The notes under the pieces were generated by a model that was given only the letters and a program-made list of their open reading frames with translations, was not told where the DNA came from and did no database searches. A program made the translations under genes and the position numbers. A stretch of DNA of 64,000 nt from Rhodopirellula sp. SM50 (lineage in GTDB: Bacteria; Planctomycetota; Planctomycetia; Pirellulales; Pirellulaceae), in assembly GCF_002289565.1 (NCBI RefSeq), contig NZ_NTFY01000006.1:72066-136065 (forward strand). Direction: 5' to 3'. The stretch's first letter is position 1. Each line of letters starts with the position of its first letter. Shown in pieces: positions 14,001-29,000 of this stretch.

Positions 14001-17000
14001 CACCGGCATCGGCCGCCCAATGCGGTTCGTAAAAGACCAGGGAGTTGTTGGCAGGAAAGAGCTGAAGGCGTTGCGGTTCAAACGTGAACCCCACGCGGCG
14101 TCCGTCGAGAAGACTCAAATAGATGCGATCGCCGCCCGACAGAGCCGAATGGACTCCTGCCGACGACACGTCCTCCGATTTGGTGAAAGCTTGCAGGGCA
14201 ACGTTTTGAAACGTGAAACGCCAGGATTGGCGAAGCGAATCGTATTGACGCGCGATCTGGAAGGTTTGGTCGCCGAACGTGATTTCTGCGTCAACATCTG
14301 TTTTGGTGAAGGCATCGATTTTCGAGTCCGAGTTGACCTCCACGTCCAAGGAGCTTTGTGATTTCCGTCCGCTGATATCGCTGGCGGTTAAGCGGATCGT
14401 GTAAAAACCGTTGGCCAGCGATGCCGGGTCGAGCGACGTCAACGTCAAGTCATCGCCGGTCGTCTGACCACTTGCCAGCGTTTGAAACTTGTTCGATCCG
14501 TGGTCCGCAATTTCCAGCAACCAGTGGTCCAGGGTGACGTCGTTGATAGCGGCAACCAAATCGGTCGGCTCGGTGATTCTTTGGGAACCATCAATCGATA
14601 GCGCGACTTGGGGGGCGTCCTTGTCCGTGCCCGCTCGGACTCGCACCGTTTCGGTGACGGTCGCGACAAAGCCGTCGACGTCGATCGCCGTGGCAGCCAG
14701 CGACGTTTTACCCGGGGAGCCGGCGATGATCGCGGCGCGACCTTGTTCGTCCAGCGTGACTTCGGTGCCTTCGTAGGTCAGTGACAGCGACTCGATCGGC
14801 GCAACGCCGTCGGCGATCACATTGACTCGGATCGTTTGTCCCGGCAATGCGGGAAAACTGGGCGTAGTGACAATTCGAACCTCGGGCAAACGAGGTGTCG
14901 CGACCGATTCAATCACAAGATTGTGTTTCGTTTCCGCCAATCCGTCGCTCACTCGGACGTCGACGACGTAGCTGCCGAGTTGACCGGGGTTGGGAATCCA
15001 GGTGATCCGACCAGAGGCTGCATCCAAGGTGGCGCCATCGGGTAAACCGTATGCGGCATACGTCAGCGTGTCGTCGAGATCGGGATCGGACGCGGCCAAT
15101 TGGAAATCAAGCAACTCGCCGACAAGCACTTGATGGTGTCGGGTTTCGATCGTCGGTACACGGTTGACATCGTCCACGACGATCGGGACGCGGATCGAAT
15201 CGGATGCGTTTTCCGCATCGGTCAGGGTGAAGACAACGTCGTGGATGCCGGCCTGGTCGAACGCCGGTTGCCAGCGGAACACGCCGCTGCTGGGATCAAA
15301 CAACGCACCGTCGGGCACACCGTCGGCGGTCAACGTCAACGGTCCGCCATCGAAATCGTCCCCGGTGATTCGGAATTCCATCCAGACGCCTTCCCGGGCG
15401 AATTGCGGCGCGGGTGAGGCGAGTCGTGGGGCGCGGTTGACGGGAACCACGTCGATGGAAAACGATTGCGTATCAGAGGCCGATCCATCGGTCGCAACGA
15501 TGTCGATGGTGTACGAACCAGAATCGTCAAACGATGGCGTCCACTCCAACACTCCGTCGATCGGGTCCAACGTCGCCCCGGCAGGTAAGTTCGACGAGGT
15601 GTACCAGATCGCGTCGCCATCGAGATCATTTGCGATGAACTCAATCGTCAGCCGCTCGCCTTCATCGGTGACCGTATCGGCAATCTGGTCCAAGACCGGA
15701 GCGGTGTTGTGATCGCGGACATCGATCACGAAGCGTTGCGATGACGAAAGCGTTGCCGCCGCGCCGTTGTTGCCCGAATCGGTAACCGCGACGGTGACGT
15801 CGAAGGTGCCAAGCTGGGCCGTTTTCGGATCCCAGTTCAACATCGCTTGGCCGTACGACCCCGAGTCGACGATTCGAGCGTCCGCGGGCAAGCCGCTGAC
15901 GGTGTAGTGCAACGGCTCTTGATCGATGTCGGCCGCCGTCAGCGGCAGCCGTAGCAAATCACCGGCCAAGACCACCATCGACGGAACAGGCGAAAGTTGT
16001 GGCGGATCGTTGGCGGATTGGACCGTGACGACAAAATCGTATTGCGTCGTTTCGATCCGTCCGCGGCCGTGACCATTGCCGTCGTCGCTGGCGATGATCG
16101 ACAGGGTGTAGTTGCCCCGATCGGCGGTTCCGGGCGTGAAATGAAAGAACCCCGTTCCGTTGCCGTTGTCGCTGAACGAGACGAAGTCCGGCAGCGGCAA
16201 TCCCGGCAACCCGCTGGCCGCTGTCAGCGTGATCGCATCCCCGTCCGGGTCGATCACGGCGACGGGTAGATCAACCACGTCACCACGCGATAGGAAAACG
16301 TTTTCGATCGGATCGATCAGCGGACGCTGGTTGACCTCGCGGACGGAGATCGGAACCTGGGAGTGAATCGTGACCGGCACGCCGGTGCCGTCGCCGTCAT
16401 CGGTGGCTTCGAAGTGAACGGTGTACTCGCCCGCCTGGTCGTGATTCGGCGTCCACGTCAGTGTCGCGGTTTCCGGATCAAACGATGCCCCAGCGGGCAA
16501 TCCGACCACGCGATACTCCACCGGTGAGACCAGTCCCGGCGGATCCAGCATGCCGTCTTCGGTACGAACCGGTAATCGGAACTCGGGATGGTCGGGGTCG
16601 AATGCGAACACTTCCATCACCAGCGTTTGGCCTTCGTCGATCGACCAGCCGTGCATCGATTCGAACACCGGTGCTGCGTTTGCATTGAGCACGTCGACGA
16701 CGATCTGGTCGCTGGTGGATTGGTCGCCCGCGGTGACCGTGATCGGAATGTTTCGGGTTCCCACCTGATCAAAACCGACGGTCCAACGCAACGTTCCGGT
16801 ATCGGCGTCCAGCGTCGCGCCGTCGGGCAGGTCATCGCTGGTAAACGACAGTGCGTCGCCATCGGGGTCGCTTGCCGAAACACGATAGGTCCAGTGGTCG
16901 CCTTGGCGGAGTGTGAAGGGCTGCGGCGAGTCGATCTGCGGCGGTCGGTCGGCATCGGCAACGACGAGATCAAACGTGTGCCGGGTTGTGTTGACGCCGT

Positions 17001-20000
17001 CGCTGGCGAGGAGCGTCAGATCACGGTAAATCCCCGCCGCGTGTTCACCGGGCGACCAACGCAATGTCTTCTGCGAAGGATCGAAGAATGCGCCCGGAGG
17101 AAGGTTGTCCGCCCAAACGTCAATCGCGGCGTCGTCGCGGTCGAGCACATTGATGGGAACGACCAGCGTTTCGTTCTCCGTCATCGAGGCGTCGGCCGGC
17201 GGCAAGATGAACTCCGGTGCCTGATTGCCGCCGGCAACCGTGATCGTCCACGTTTGCGAGGTGAAGCCGCCGCGCGAGTCGAAGGCATACAAAATGACGC
17301 GATGTTGTTCGGCGGTCTCGATGCCGGTTTGCCAATCGATGACTCCGCTGTCTGGATCTACACGCATCCCGTCCGGTGCTTGATCTAACCAATACCCGAC
17401 CGAGTTGGAATCCGGATCATCGGCTCGGGCTTCGTATCGATAGACAGACCCTGCGACGACGTGTTCCGGCGGTGTGGAATTGAATTGGGGACGCAGGTTT
17501 GGCGACGCACTGGCGAGAAAACTGGGTGCGAAGTTCGCGGTGATGTCTCCCGGTGCCAACCAGCGAATCGTTTTGGCCGTGGTCGACTCACCCGAACGCA
17601 GCCGAACACCATCGGGAACGTTGGCGGCCAGATCAAAGAACCAGCGCCCATCGGCCGACGGCGTCGCGGGTTGCCCAGGAACGGCCTCAGCGGATGACAC
17701 GCCGGTGCTTTGCCCGTCCGGAGTGAGCACCAGTCGGGCCGGCAGAATCAGGTCCTGATCGCCGCGGTTGGTGATCACGACGTCGTAAGTAATCGATTGT
17801 GATTGTCGATCCAGTCGCGTGCCGGAGAGTTCGATGTCCACGTTGGACGCAAATTCGCTGATCGTGGTGAAGTGGATTTCATAACCCGCGGCGAGTGAAA
17901 AACCACCAACGCTCTCGATTCCTTTGCCGACGTACAATGTTTGCTCGCCGACGGAGAATCCTTGGGCAAACAGAGACGCCGTCCGCGACGCCGCGTCGTA
18001 GCGTACTTCGGTGATTTGCGGATGATCGTATCCGTCACTGCGAATTGCGTAGTTGCCGGGGTTCAAGACCGAATGGGGTTCCGTCCCCAGTCCCGTGAAC
18101 ATGTCTTCGCTGAACGTCACACGAACCAAGCCCAACGGCAGGGCGACGACCGTTTGCTGGGCGGGGTGGGTCGCGATGAGTTCCGGGACCGCGATCGGGC
18201 TGAGCACGTCCACCGCATCAGATTGGCTGATCAACACCCGGCCGTCCCGAGTCGTGACGACGACATCGCCGCGACTGCCGCCACTGGCCAGCGCGACACG
18301 CCGCCGGCTGGCGACGTCGACCATCGTCAGTTCACTGCCGGCGTTCGCGGCACCGGCGTTGTGTGAGACGAACAACAGGCCGGCGAGTGGCGACTCGTGT
18401 TGTCCAAACGCCAGCGAATCGATCGGCGTCGTGAACGACAGCAGCGTTTCGGCGCGGCCTGAGGGTGAAAATTTCAACACGGCGTTTCGCTCCGGCCATT
18501 TCACGCCGTAGAGCGTCCCGTCGTCGGCAAATGCGAGACTGCCGACACGCAGGTTTTGATCTCGACTGAATCGTGAGAACGTCCCGCTGTCCGGATCGAA
18601 TCGCTCGACGCCGTAGCGGGATCCGACGAGCAGGTCACCCGATGCCGGATCGACGGCCAGTCCCATCGTCAGTCCGTCGCCGTACTCGGCCAGCAGACTG
18701 CCGTCGCTCGGGTCGAGTTCCAGCAGTGGGCCACCGCCGGTGGTGGCCCAAAGTCGTCCAGCGGCATCGAAGCTCAAATTGAAGATCGGATGAACCAGTT
18801 CGGCCCACACGCCGCCGGCGGTTCCGCCATCGGGCGTGAAGCGATAGAGTTGATTCCGGGCCGGGCCGCCGCTGACCAGGATGTCTCCTTCGGGCGATTC
18901 CGCCAATGCCATCGGGCCAATTCCCGACGCCGCCGCGGCGCCGACCGCCCGATCAAAACCGTCGGCGAAACGAGCAGCCGTGAACGGTTGCAGGACCTGA
19001 TCAAAGACCGCGGAGTTGGCGAGTTGAGTTGGCATCGGGACCTGCCGTTCGGCGGAAGCGAACAGCGGGTTGATCGATGGCGTGGACGATGGCTCGGCGG
19101 GTTGTCCAAAATTCGGAGCCGTCGTTTCCTTCACCGAGTGCAAGACGCCCAGCGACGGGGTCGAACCATCGTCGTCGGCGGTCGCGCCTGATGGCGGCAT
19201 TTCCCGGTTGCCCGCGCGGTCACTAGCCAGGGCCAAGAATTCGTAGGTGGTGCCGATGCGGCCGATCCACACCTCCTCGCCGCCGGCGGTCTGTAATTGC
19301 CGTTTCCAAAGCTTGAACGCGCCGCCGTCTTCGGCCACGTACAAGCTGACATGTTTGAAGCCGCTGCCGCCGACGTCATCGGCAACATTCCAGCGGACCA
19401 CGAAATCGTTCTGGTCGTTCAGGGGGGTGACGTCGATCTGGCTGGTCGGTGCGATCCGATCGACCTTGTAGGCCAGATCGTCGGCGTCTTCCGGTGGGGC
19501 GTTGTCCAGGAGGACGCGCGCCCGCGCCGTCATGACGTCGCCGGTTTCGGCCGAGTCGGACAACTGGACGCTGTAAGAGACGAACCCCGCGCCTTGGCCT
19601 CGGGCATTGTTGGGCGGCAGCAATCCGCCGTCGGGATCGGCACGCACTTCGCCGGTCAACGGATCGATCGCTTGGATCAACCACGTCGCTGCATTCGATT
19701 TGATGTCGACTCCGCCGCTGACCCGCACGTTGAAACCGAGCGTGTCGCTGAAGTCAAAATCACCTTGGTACAGCGACCGTCCGTTGGGCATTCGAATCGT
19801 GATGTCGCCGATCTGGATGTCGCCGAGTCGAAAGCTGCGGGGATCGATGGCATCGTCCAGCGGCACGACGACTCGCACCTCATTGGCGTCTCGCGTCGTG
19901 TTCGGATCGTTTTGAAAGTTGACGGAAAACGGCAGCGGCTCACCGGCGGGGACAAATCCACCGGTTTCCAGCGTAAACGGTCCGGTCTGTGAGACGGTTC

Positions 20001-23000
20001 CCGAGTGTGCGTCGGCTTGTTCGTAGTAGCCTTGCAGATTGAGCGGAAAGAAAACGTCTTCATCGTTGGGCGTGATCCCCGTGATCTGATACTCCGCCGG
20101 AATCCCCACGCCGCGATTGGCGAACGGCACCCAAGGCACATAAACACGCATCGTTTGAAAGTGCGTGTTGGCGTCGAGCATCAAGTCATAGTCGTCCACG
20201 GCCGGCAGCGCCGCGACCGGGTTGGGGCTTTGCAAAATGCCCAAAAAAGAGAGCGAATCCGATGTGAAGTTGACTTGATCGGGGTCGATGGGGGCTTTCA
20301 GCGACGCATCATGTCCGTACCATCGTCGCACATTGTCAAAGAAGTCCGACAGGTCTCCGCTGGCGATGATCTGGTCGCCTGTGGGGCCGGTCAACACACC
20401 TCCGGCAAGGGTCGCCATCATACTGACCAGTTCTTGATCGCGACGCGTCGGTGGGATCGCATCGATGGGGCGCAGACGTCCGCTTTCGGTCAGATAACTG
20501 ATATACAGCGATTGCCAGGCTTGCGGATCGCCGGCCAGATTGACCAGCGCGGCATCAGCGTCATCATCGTCCAAAATCCCTTGACGCAGTCGATCCGCTT
20601 CGTCGAGCGCGTGCCGCAGGAATTCGTCACGGGTCATCGTGGTCGCCGATGCGACGACATGAAATTGGAAGGGGATCAGCGGCTGAATCAACAAGTCCGG
20701 CACGGCACCGAAGGCCTCCCAGACCAGAGCCAGACCGGGCGAGAGCTTGTCGAGCGACGACGGCCCGTCCGCCAAGAAATCAATCGCCGCGTATTCCGGA
20801 ATCGCTTCGTAGATCTTTGCCTTGAACGCCTCCCACGCGTGGTCATGCAATTCACGCAAGCCCGGGTAGGTTTGGACTTGGAAGGTCAATCCGGCGAAGC
20901 CATCGGCGGGTTGGTCGAACAGATACCCGCTGGCGGTCAAATGCCCGTCGGTGTTGACCGCCGAATCGAGTTCGGCCCAGGGCAGATCGGCAAGTGAACC
21001 TTCGGGACCGCCGCGCAGGTTGGACGTGAAATGGTTGTAGGGCAGGTTGTAGACGTTTTGGTTGATGCCCAGTTCGGGAATGCCGACGTTGTAAGACACG
21101 TACGACGCATCGATGTTGCCCGAGTTTTTTAGCGAGACGCCGTAGGTACCGTTGTCACCGGCCAGGATGAAGCGTGGACCGCCGATGCCGACCGTCACTT
21201 CGGGCTCGATCGTTCGTTCGATTTGAAATCGATACGGGACGACGGCCACGTCGCCGCCGGGGTTGATCACCTGGACGTCATAGAGTCCATGCGGTGCGTC
21301 TTGTAAATCAAACGTGACGATCAACTGCGACGCGGAAACGTAGTTCTGGCCGGCGGGAAGGATCTCGGCAAAACCGGGGCGGACCAGTTTGACGATCGCG
21401 TCGGGATGAAACCTGGCACCGGAAATCGTCGTCGTCACCAAACCGGAATCGCCACCGATGTCGGTTTGAATGTCGGTGATCGCCAGCGGCAACAGCTCCG
21501 CCAGAATCTCCGCGGTCGAGTCATCGTTTTCGGTCGCAAACGCGCGAACCAAAACGTAATACGTTCCCGTTTCGGTCGCGTGAAGGATCGCGGCCGGCGT
21601 GTCGGTCAGGGCACCGCCGGAGTTCGCGTCAAAGGAGCTTCCCGTCGGAGACTGGTTGTGCCGCAGGAGCACTTCATAGATCGAATCGTCGTCGGCATTG
21701 ACCGTGACTCGCAACGTGCGATCGGCCGGCACGTCGACGGCGAACAGTTTTTGTTGGCCGGTGCCCAGCGCGGTTCTCAGCGGAACGCCCAATGTCAACG
21801 ACGGCGCGGTCAGTTGCATCGTCGACGCCGACGCGGTCTGGTTGTTGCTTTCGCCGACGTCCTCGTAGACTTGATCAAAGATGTCGGGCCGCACGATGGC
21901 TCGATAGTTGCCCGGCGTCAACGGTGGCGTGACGACTTCCAGGGTCGAGGTGTAGCTTGCACCGGGTGCCAGCGTCCCGCGAAATTCGGCGCGTCCGGCC
22001 GCCGCATCGTGGATGTCCCAAGCCGCATCGCTGCTGAAAAACAAACTGTCGGACCAACGCCCTGAAATCGTCACGTTGCTGGTGTTGGTCACCGTCCACG
22101 CGATCTGTGTCGGTGTGCCGGCAGTGACATCGCGCGGGACCATGATCTCGGTGACTTGCAAGTCCGCCGGATTGGGCAACTCGATGACCATCGGAGTCGC
22201 CGGGACGGCGGCATTGTTGCGTTCGTTTGGGCCTTCGAAGACGTCGCCGGTCGGACCGAACCGATCGGGATCACTGATCACGAACACGTAGTAGGGACCG
22301 GTCAGTCCGGCCGGCAACGAAACGGTCACGCTGTTTTGGTAGGACGCGCCGGCCGCCAAGCCACCTTCGTGCTCTGACGATCCCAGGTAGATGTCGCTGG
22401 CCAGATCCAAGAAGGTGTCGCGCGAAAGGTACAGCAGGTCCGTCCAGTCGCTTTGCCCCTCGACCGTGTCGCCGCCGCGGTTGGTGACGGTGTAGTTGAC
22501 GTCGATCTCTTGTCCGCGATCCGCTCGCAATGGGGCGCTGATCGTCGAGACCTGCAAGTCCGGCAGATCGGACAGGCTGACCGATAATCTACTTGCGACG
22601 ACGTTGTTGCCTTCGCGTTGATACTCCGAGACTTCACCGCGTGCCGATTCGCGGGCGGCCGACGACGCCAGATCCCACGGTGCGAGTACGCCGGGCAGTT
22701 CGAATTCGATCCCGACCCGTCGGAATCCGATGTCGCTCGGCCGTCCCGAACGGGCTTGCTTGGCTGCTGAATCGGTGAACAGCAACAGATTGAAATCGCC
22801 CTCGATGCCTGCGGGAATTTGGAACGACAGGCGTCCGGTGTACGATTCACCCGGCTCCAGCGAACCGAGGTGCGACGTCGATGCGAGTTGCGTATCGAAA
22901 TTATCTAGCGACGCGTCACGGGAAAGAAACACACGATCGGACCAGGAAACGACGCGTGTTTCTCGGGAACCGGTGTTCTGGACCGTGTAGACCAGTTCGA

Positions 23001-26000
23001 CGGTTTCGCCGGAGGTTGCGGACGCGGGGACTTGAAGATCCGTGATCGCCAGATCGGCTTCTTCGTACCGGATCGGCAAGTCGCCGCGGGCGAGGTTGTC
23101 GGTGGGATCTTCGTAGGCCCAGTGCCCGAAATGCGATTTCCAAACGGCATTGTCGCCTTCGATGGCCGGGAACCAATCGGTCAACAGCAACCGTGATTGA
23201 TAGGGGAACAGCAGCGGCGATCGGTCGTTGTTGGCATTCAAATGAACCCACAGCGAATAGTCACCGCTGGTGCCTTCGGGCAGGGTCGTGGTGAAGCTGA
23301 CGGTGTATCGGTCGCCCGGATCGATCGCTTCGCCGGGCGCGTGAATCGACGCTCCCAGGTACGACGCCCGTTCGCGGATGAACGTGCTATCGGGCGAAAG
23401 CCATACAAAATCTTTCCAGTAAGTCGTGCCGCTCCAGACGGGATGCTCGCCGATGTTTTCGACGGTGTAGTGAAACGTCACTTCTTCGCCGGACTTGGCG
23501 TCGGCCGGCAAGTCGAACCCGACGACTTTCAAGTTTGCCGCCGCCGCATGGATGTTCGTCGCCACCGCCGTGACGTTGTTCGTTTCGTCAACTTCTTGGA
23601 CGGGGACGTACGACTCAGACTCTGTCGACGCGCCTGGGAAGAAGCCTGAAAGATCGATCGATGGCTGCGGCGGCAAGTCGTCGTCGGTGATGACCACGAT
23701 GTATTGTCCGCTGGTGGCTGGCGAGAGGTCGACGTCGATCGAAGCGGTGTACGAAGCGCCCTTGGCGAGCGGCAAGCCGCGTTTCCTTTCGCCCAACAGC
23801 AACGTCCGGGCACCTTCGGCCTTGGGGTCGGGATGGTCGCTCAGGTAGACGCGATCGAGCCACGCTCCCGTGTCGGCATCTGCCAATCCACGGTTCTCGA
23901 CGGTCCAACTGATCGTGACGGAGTCGCCTCCGGTGGCAACCGCCGGTGCATTGATTTCGCTGACGACCAGATCGGGCTGCGCCCCGAGCACCTGGATTGC
24001 GCGAGCTTTGTAATTGTTGTTGTCAACGTTGTCGGGGTCGTCTGGATTGTTGTTCGACGCCAACGTGTCTTCAGGAACCACGTCCAACGGGTCGACCCAG
24101 GGCGTCACGTACCAGGTGCCCGATTCGAGTTGCCGTGGGATTCGTATCGTGGTCGACGTTTCATAACCGGCCAATCGGTCCAACGATCCGGTGTGGGTGG
24201 TTGTCTGCAGCAGCAGGTCGCCCTGTCCGGGGTGCGGTCGGTTTTTGTCACGCGTCAGCCAGACGTTTTCGGTCCAGGTGTCACCGTGGGTCGCGCCGCT
24301 ACCCAGATTGGTCACGGTGTATCGGACAGGGATTTCGGCCCCGGCAACGACTTGACTGGGCGTGATCACATCGCTGACCACCAGATCGGCAAGCGGTTCG
24401 GGTTCGATGAAGATCCGCTGGTAGGTGATGTTGTTCTGGTTATTGGGCCATTCGGCGACGTTGTCGGTCGCGTCGGTTTGCACGATCACGTAGACGTCGC
24501 CGCGGTAGCGGATGGGGATGACCACGCTGCCGGCGTCGCTGCTGTAACGCTCGCCGGCCGCCAAGGCCGAACCGTTGTCGAGAGCACCGATCAAAATGTC
24601 CGCCTGGTCGACCACGGTGTCGAGCGACAGGTAGACGCGATCGATCCAGGTGTTCCCGGCCGTGCCGACGGCGCCTTGATTGACCACCGTGAATTGTGGA
24701 GACAGCGTCGTGCCCGCGGTCAGCCGCTCGGGGATCGTGATCGAATCAACTTGCAGATCGGGGCGGGGACGCACGTTGATGTTGATTGGCTCAGACGCAG
24801 CGTTGTTAACGACACCGCTGCCCTCGTAAAGCAACTCTTGGAAATTGGTGCGAACGAACAGATTGAAAACGCCAGTGGACTGGATCGGAATGCGAATCGC
24901 TTCATTGCGTGTGTAGCTTGTTCCGGGCGTCAGGGGATCGACGAACGGAAACGTTCCCAGTTGGATGATCTGGCCATCTAGATCACCGGCCGGTTGCAGG
25001 TAAACGCGGTCGATCCAGCCACCCGACGCGGAACCGAGCCCGCTGTTGGTGACCGTCCAGCTGACATCCAACAACGTCCCCTCTTCGGCCACGTCGGGGG
25101 CTACGACTTCATTGACGATCAGATCCGCTGGCGGCAACAACGTGATCGGAAACGAGACGCTCGCTGCGCGATTGTTGTCTTCGAAAATGAATTCGAAAGG
25201 ACTGTTCTCTTTCGCCGTGTGGACGATCAAGTAGTGTTCACCGGATAACCCGTCGGGCACGATGAAATGGCCGGTCCGTGTATAGTTGTCGCCCGGTGCG
25301 ATCTGTCCGAAGTGCTGGAACCGAACTTCGCTGCCTTCGATCGGCTGTGTCCCGGTGGCGTCCTCGGCCAAGTAGACCACGTCGTACCAATCGCCGCGGT
25401 TGGTGATTCCGATCCCTGCGTTGCCGACCGTCCAGGTGACGCTGGCGACGGACCCGGCGTTGACGGGTTGCGGCACGTCGATGTTGCTGACGACCAGATC
25501 GGCGAAGGCGACCGGCATGATGTCAAGCCAATCAGCGTGCGCGACATCGTTGTTCGATTCGTTGCCGTTTTCGAACACGTTGTCGCCGAAATCACTACGC
25601 ACCCACAACGTGAATCGTCCGCTGATCCCCGGCGGCAACGGGATCGTTTCGCTGCGTGAGTAGTCGCTGCTCGTTTCCAGGCCTTCGGAGTGCTCGAACG
25701 TCGCGATCACGAGGTCGTCATCGTCGCCGACGGTCGCGTTGCGGCTGAGCACAATCGCATCGGTCCACCGACCGGTCAGTCCGCGGCCGGTGCCGACGTT
25801 GGCCACGGTCCAGTCGACGGTCAGTTGCGTGGGATCGCCGATCACCCGCGTCGGCGCGACGACGTCTGTCACGGTCAGGTCCGCGTATGGCGACAGCGTC
25901 AACTCGATCGGTGCGGTCTGCAGGTTGTTCGCTTCACCGGCGGAGCGTTCTCCCAGTTGCTCCAACGCATCGGTCACGATCAACACGTACTTGGGACCTT

Positions 26001-29000
26001 GAACATCGATCGGCATCAACAGATCGCGAGTCATCTGGCGGGATTGCTGAGGATCGAGCGGCTGGATGATTTCAAATTCGTCAAGCAGACGATCGTCAGC
26101 GGAGACCGATAAATCGTCCGACAGGTAGATGCGTTGTCGCCAAGCCGAAGCGATGCCGGTACCTTGATTGACGAATTCGAAACTGACGGGAAGTGTTTGG
26201 CCCGAGTTGGCGGTAGCGGGGACGGTGAGGTCTTGGACGAGGATGTCGGGATGATCGATCCGGATCGTGCCGCCGACCAATGTATTGTTCGACTCATACG
26301 GGCCTTCGAACAATCGATCGGTGTCGTCGGTCGCCAAGAGGATTCGGTAGTCGCCGTCCGGCAAGTCCGGCAAGTCGACCGTCATCATCGACAGATAACT
26401 CTCGCCCGGCGCGACGGGTTCGGCTTGAAAGACGCCGCCGACCAGGTGCGGAGATCCGCCGCCCGCGGTCGACTGCAAGTAAATTCGATCAAACCAGCGA
26501 TCGGGTGTCGCCGCGTCGCCTTGATTGATCGCGGTCCACTTGAACACATTCGGTGTCCGTGGTTGACCGGTCGCTGGCCCGCTGACCGAGGTCGGCAGCA
26601 AGTCGACCAGCGGTGGAACCGTCAACTGCAGCGGTGCCGAGACGAACGTGTTGGCTTCGTCGGTCTCATGGATCTGGTTCCCGTCATCGATCGACGCGAT
26701 CAAGTAATAGGTGCCGGTCGACAACGACTGGACCAACGGCAGTGAAAGATTGATCTGGTTCGCGTAGGTTCCTCCAGCGGTGAGCGCTGTGTCGTGAATC
26801 GATTCGTGCAGTTGCAGATCGCCCGGGTCGAAACGATTGTCGGTGGAAAGATAGATTCGATCGGTCCATGAACCGCCACCGGCGGCTGCGGTACTGGCGT
26901 TCTGGATGTCGAACAACAGGGGGACTTCATCGCCGAAGTCGAATTCAGTGGTGGGGGTCGGCAAGACGCCGCCGACCAGCGTCAGATCCGGCAGCGCCCA
27001 ATGAAAGTTGCCTGACCATCGGTCGTCGTCGGGTTCCCCGTTGATTTCGTCTCCGTCCTGATTCATCGGGTTGCCGACCCAGTCGAGCACATTCGGCCCG
27101 ATGGCGAGCGAATGGTCTCCGTCGGCGTATTGATTCATCACCGGCCGGACGATAAATCGAGTGTTCGATGCGTCCGACGGCACGAGCGATTCGACCGCGA
27201 CCGAAGTGTCGCCCGGTCCGACGAGTGCGATGTCATCGGCTGACAACGAATCGTGTTCAATCGGCTCACTGAACTCAATGACGAAAAACGGTCCATCGGG
27301 ATCAACGGCACTGTCTGAGGGAGTGATCGAGAGGACTGCGGCGCCGCTGGAAAATCCGGTCACAAATTCCAGCGAAGCGGGCGACAGCTCTGGCGAAAGG
27401 ATTTGGCTGCCGAAATCGAGGCCCGCGTAATCGGGCGAACCGCTGCGCGATGCGTAGGTCATCACGACGTAGCTGTCACCGGGTTGTGGGGCGTAGTCGT
27501 TGACGCGGTTGGTTCGCAGGACGCCGTCGAGCGTCGTGGCGCCGGTGATTTCGAGAACGTCGTGCTGCTGGATCGGTATCAATCCGCCGACGTCGAAGTT
27601 TAACTGTCCATCGCTGAGCAGCGTCAACGAACCGTCCACGACCAGATGATCCTCGGGATCAACGATTCCGCCGACAACGACGTCTGCTTGCACGAGACCG
27701 TTGCCGGTGAGAATCGAATCCGATTCGAGTATGAACTTGCCGAGGAGGCTTCCGGAATCGCCGGCCGTCACGTGGACTCCGCCGAGTGATGTGCCCGACG
27801 CATCGTTGCTGCCCAGATCAACGGTTCCTCCGTAACGCGAATGCACGCTGGAAAATCGATTCGAGCCGGTCAGCGTGCCGGAGGAATGGTCGGTGAACGA
27901 TTGCAGGTTGCCCAGGTCGATCAGACTGCCGACGCCTTCGCTAAGCACTTCGATCCGCCGCTGAGATGCGTTGCCGACATCGGGGTCTTCGATGGTCTGC
28001 ACGCCCGACAAATCGACGATTGCGCCGGATAACGCTTCGATGAAGACGCGAGAGTTGTAATCGTCACCGTTTTGGATCGACGTAACCGTGGCCAGATCCA
28101 GGCGACTGCCAAACCCTTCGGCGCGCAGCGTCGCGAATTGATTTACCGCCGTCGTCTCGTGTTTGATCGACGTGACTGCGGGCAACGAAAGTGTCACGCC
28201 ATCGCCGGCAATCAGCGTTGCCGAGTCGATGTTGACCAACAGTGGTGCGTCGGCGGTGCCGCCGCCCTGGACGAAGAGCGATCCGGCGGAAAGATTCGTG
28301 AGAGCGGGAAGTGATGCGGTGTGTCCATCGATCTGAATGGCGCTGCCCACGGCAGACGTGAGGGCGGAAAATGCAAGCGTTCCGTTACCGGTGGCCTGCA
28401 AGATGCTATGGGTGGCTTCGACGATCGATTCAAATAAAAAATCACTTCCCTGATCGGCGGCGATGTGCACACCGGTGATTGTCAATAACGCAGGTGCCGC
28501 GATGGTTCCACCGCGAGTGACGGTCAAAGAAGAGTGACCACTGACAGCGCCTTGAGAGAAAGGAGACTCGCCGATGTCGGTGAAGGTCGTCAGGGATGAC
28601 AAATCGATGTCGCTGCCGGGACCGTCGGCGGTGAGGTGAACGCCGCGGCCGGAGGTGTTTCCGGTGGCGGGTTCAGAGATTTGCGAGACACGCGACAAAT
28701 CGATCACGCCGCCGTCACGGGCTGTGATCGACAACGAGGATCGAAAGTGCGTGCCGCCGTCGATCTGTGTCAGGTTGGGGAATTCGAGGCGACTACCGAT
28801 GCCGGATGCGATCAGCGTTCGCGTCTGGTCGTTCTCGGTCGATGCGTGCGAATAGGATGTCACTAAGGGCAGCGACAGTGTGATGCCATCGGCGACACGG
28901 ATGCTGGTGCCATCGATCGTCGCAAGCAGCGTCGTGTTGATTCGCCCCCCGGACCGCAATTCCAATCCCCCACCGGTCAATGTCGTCAGCGCGTTGCTGT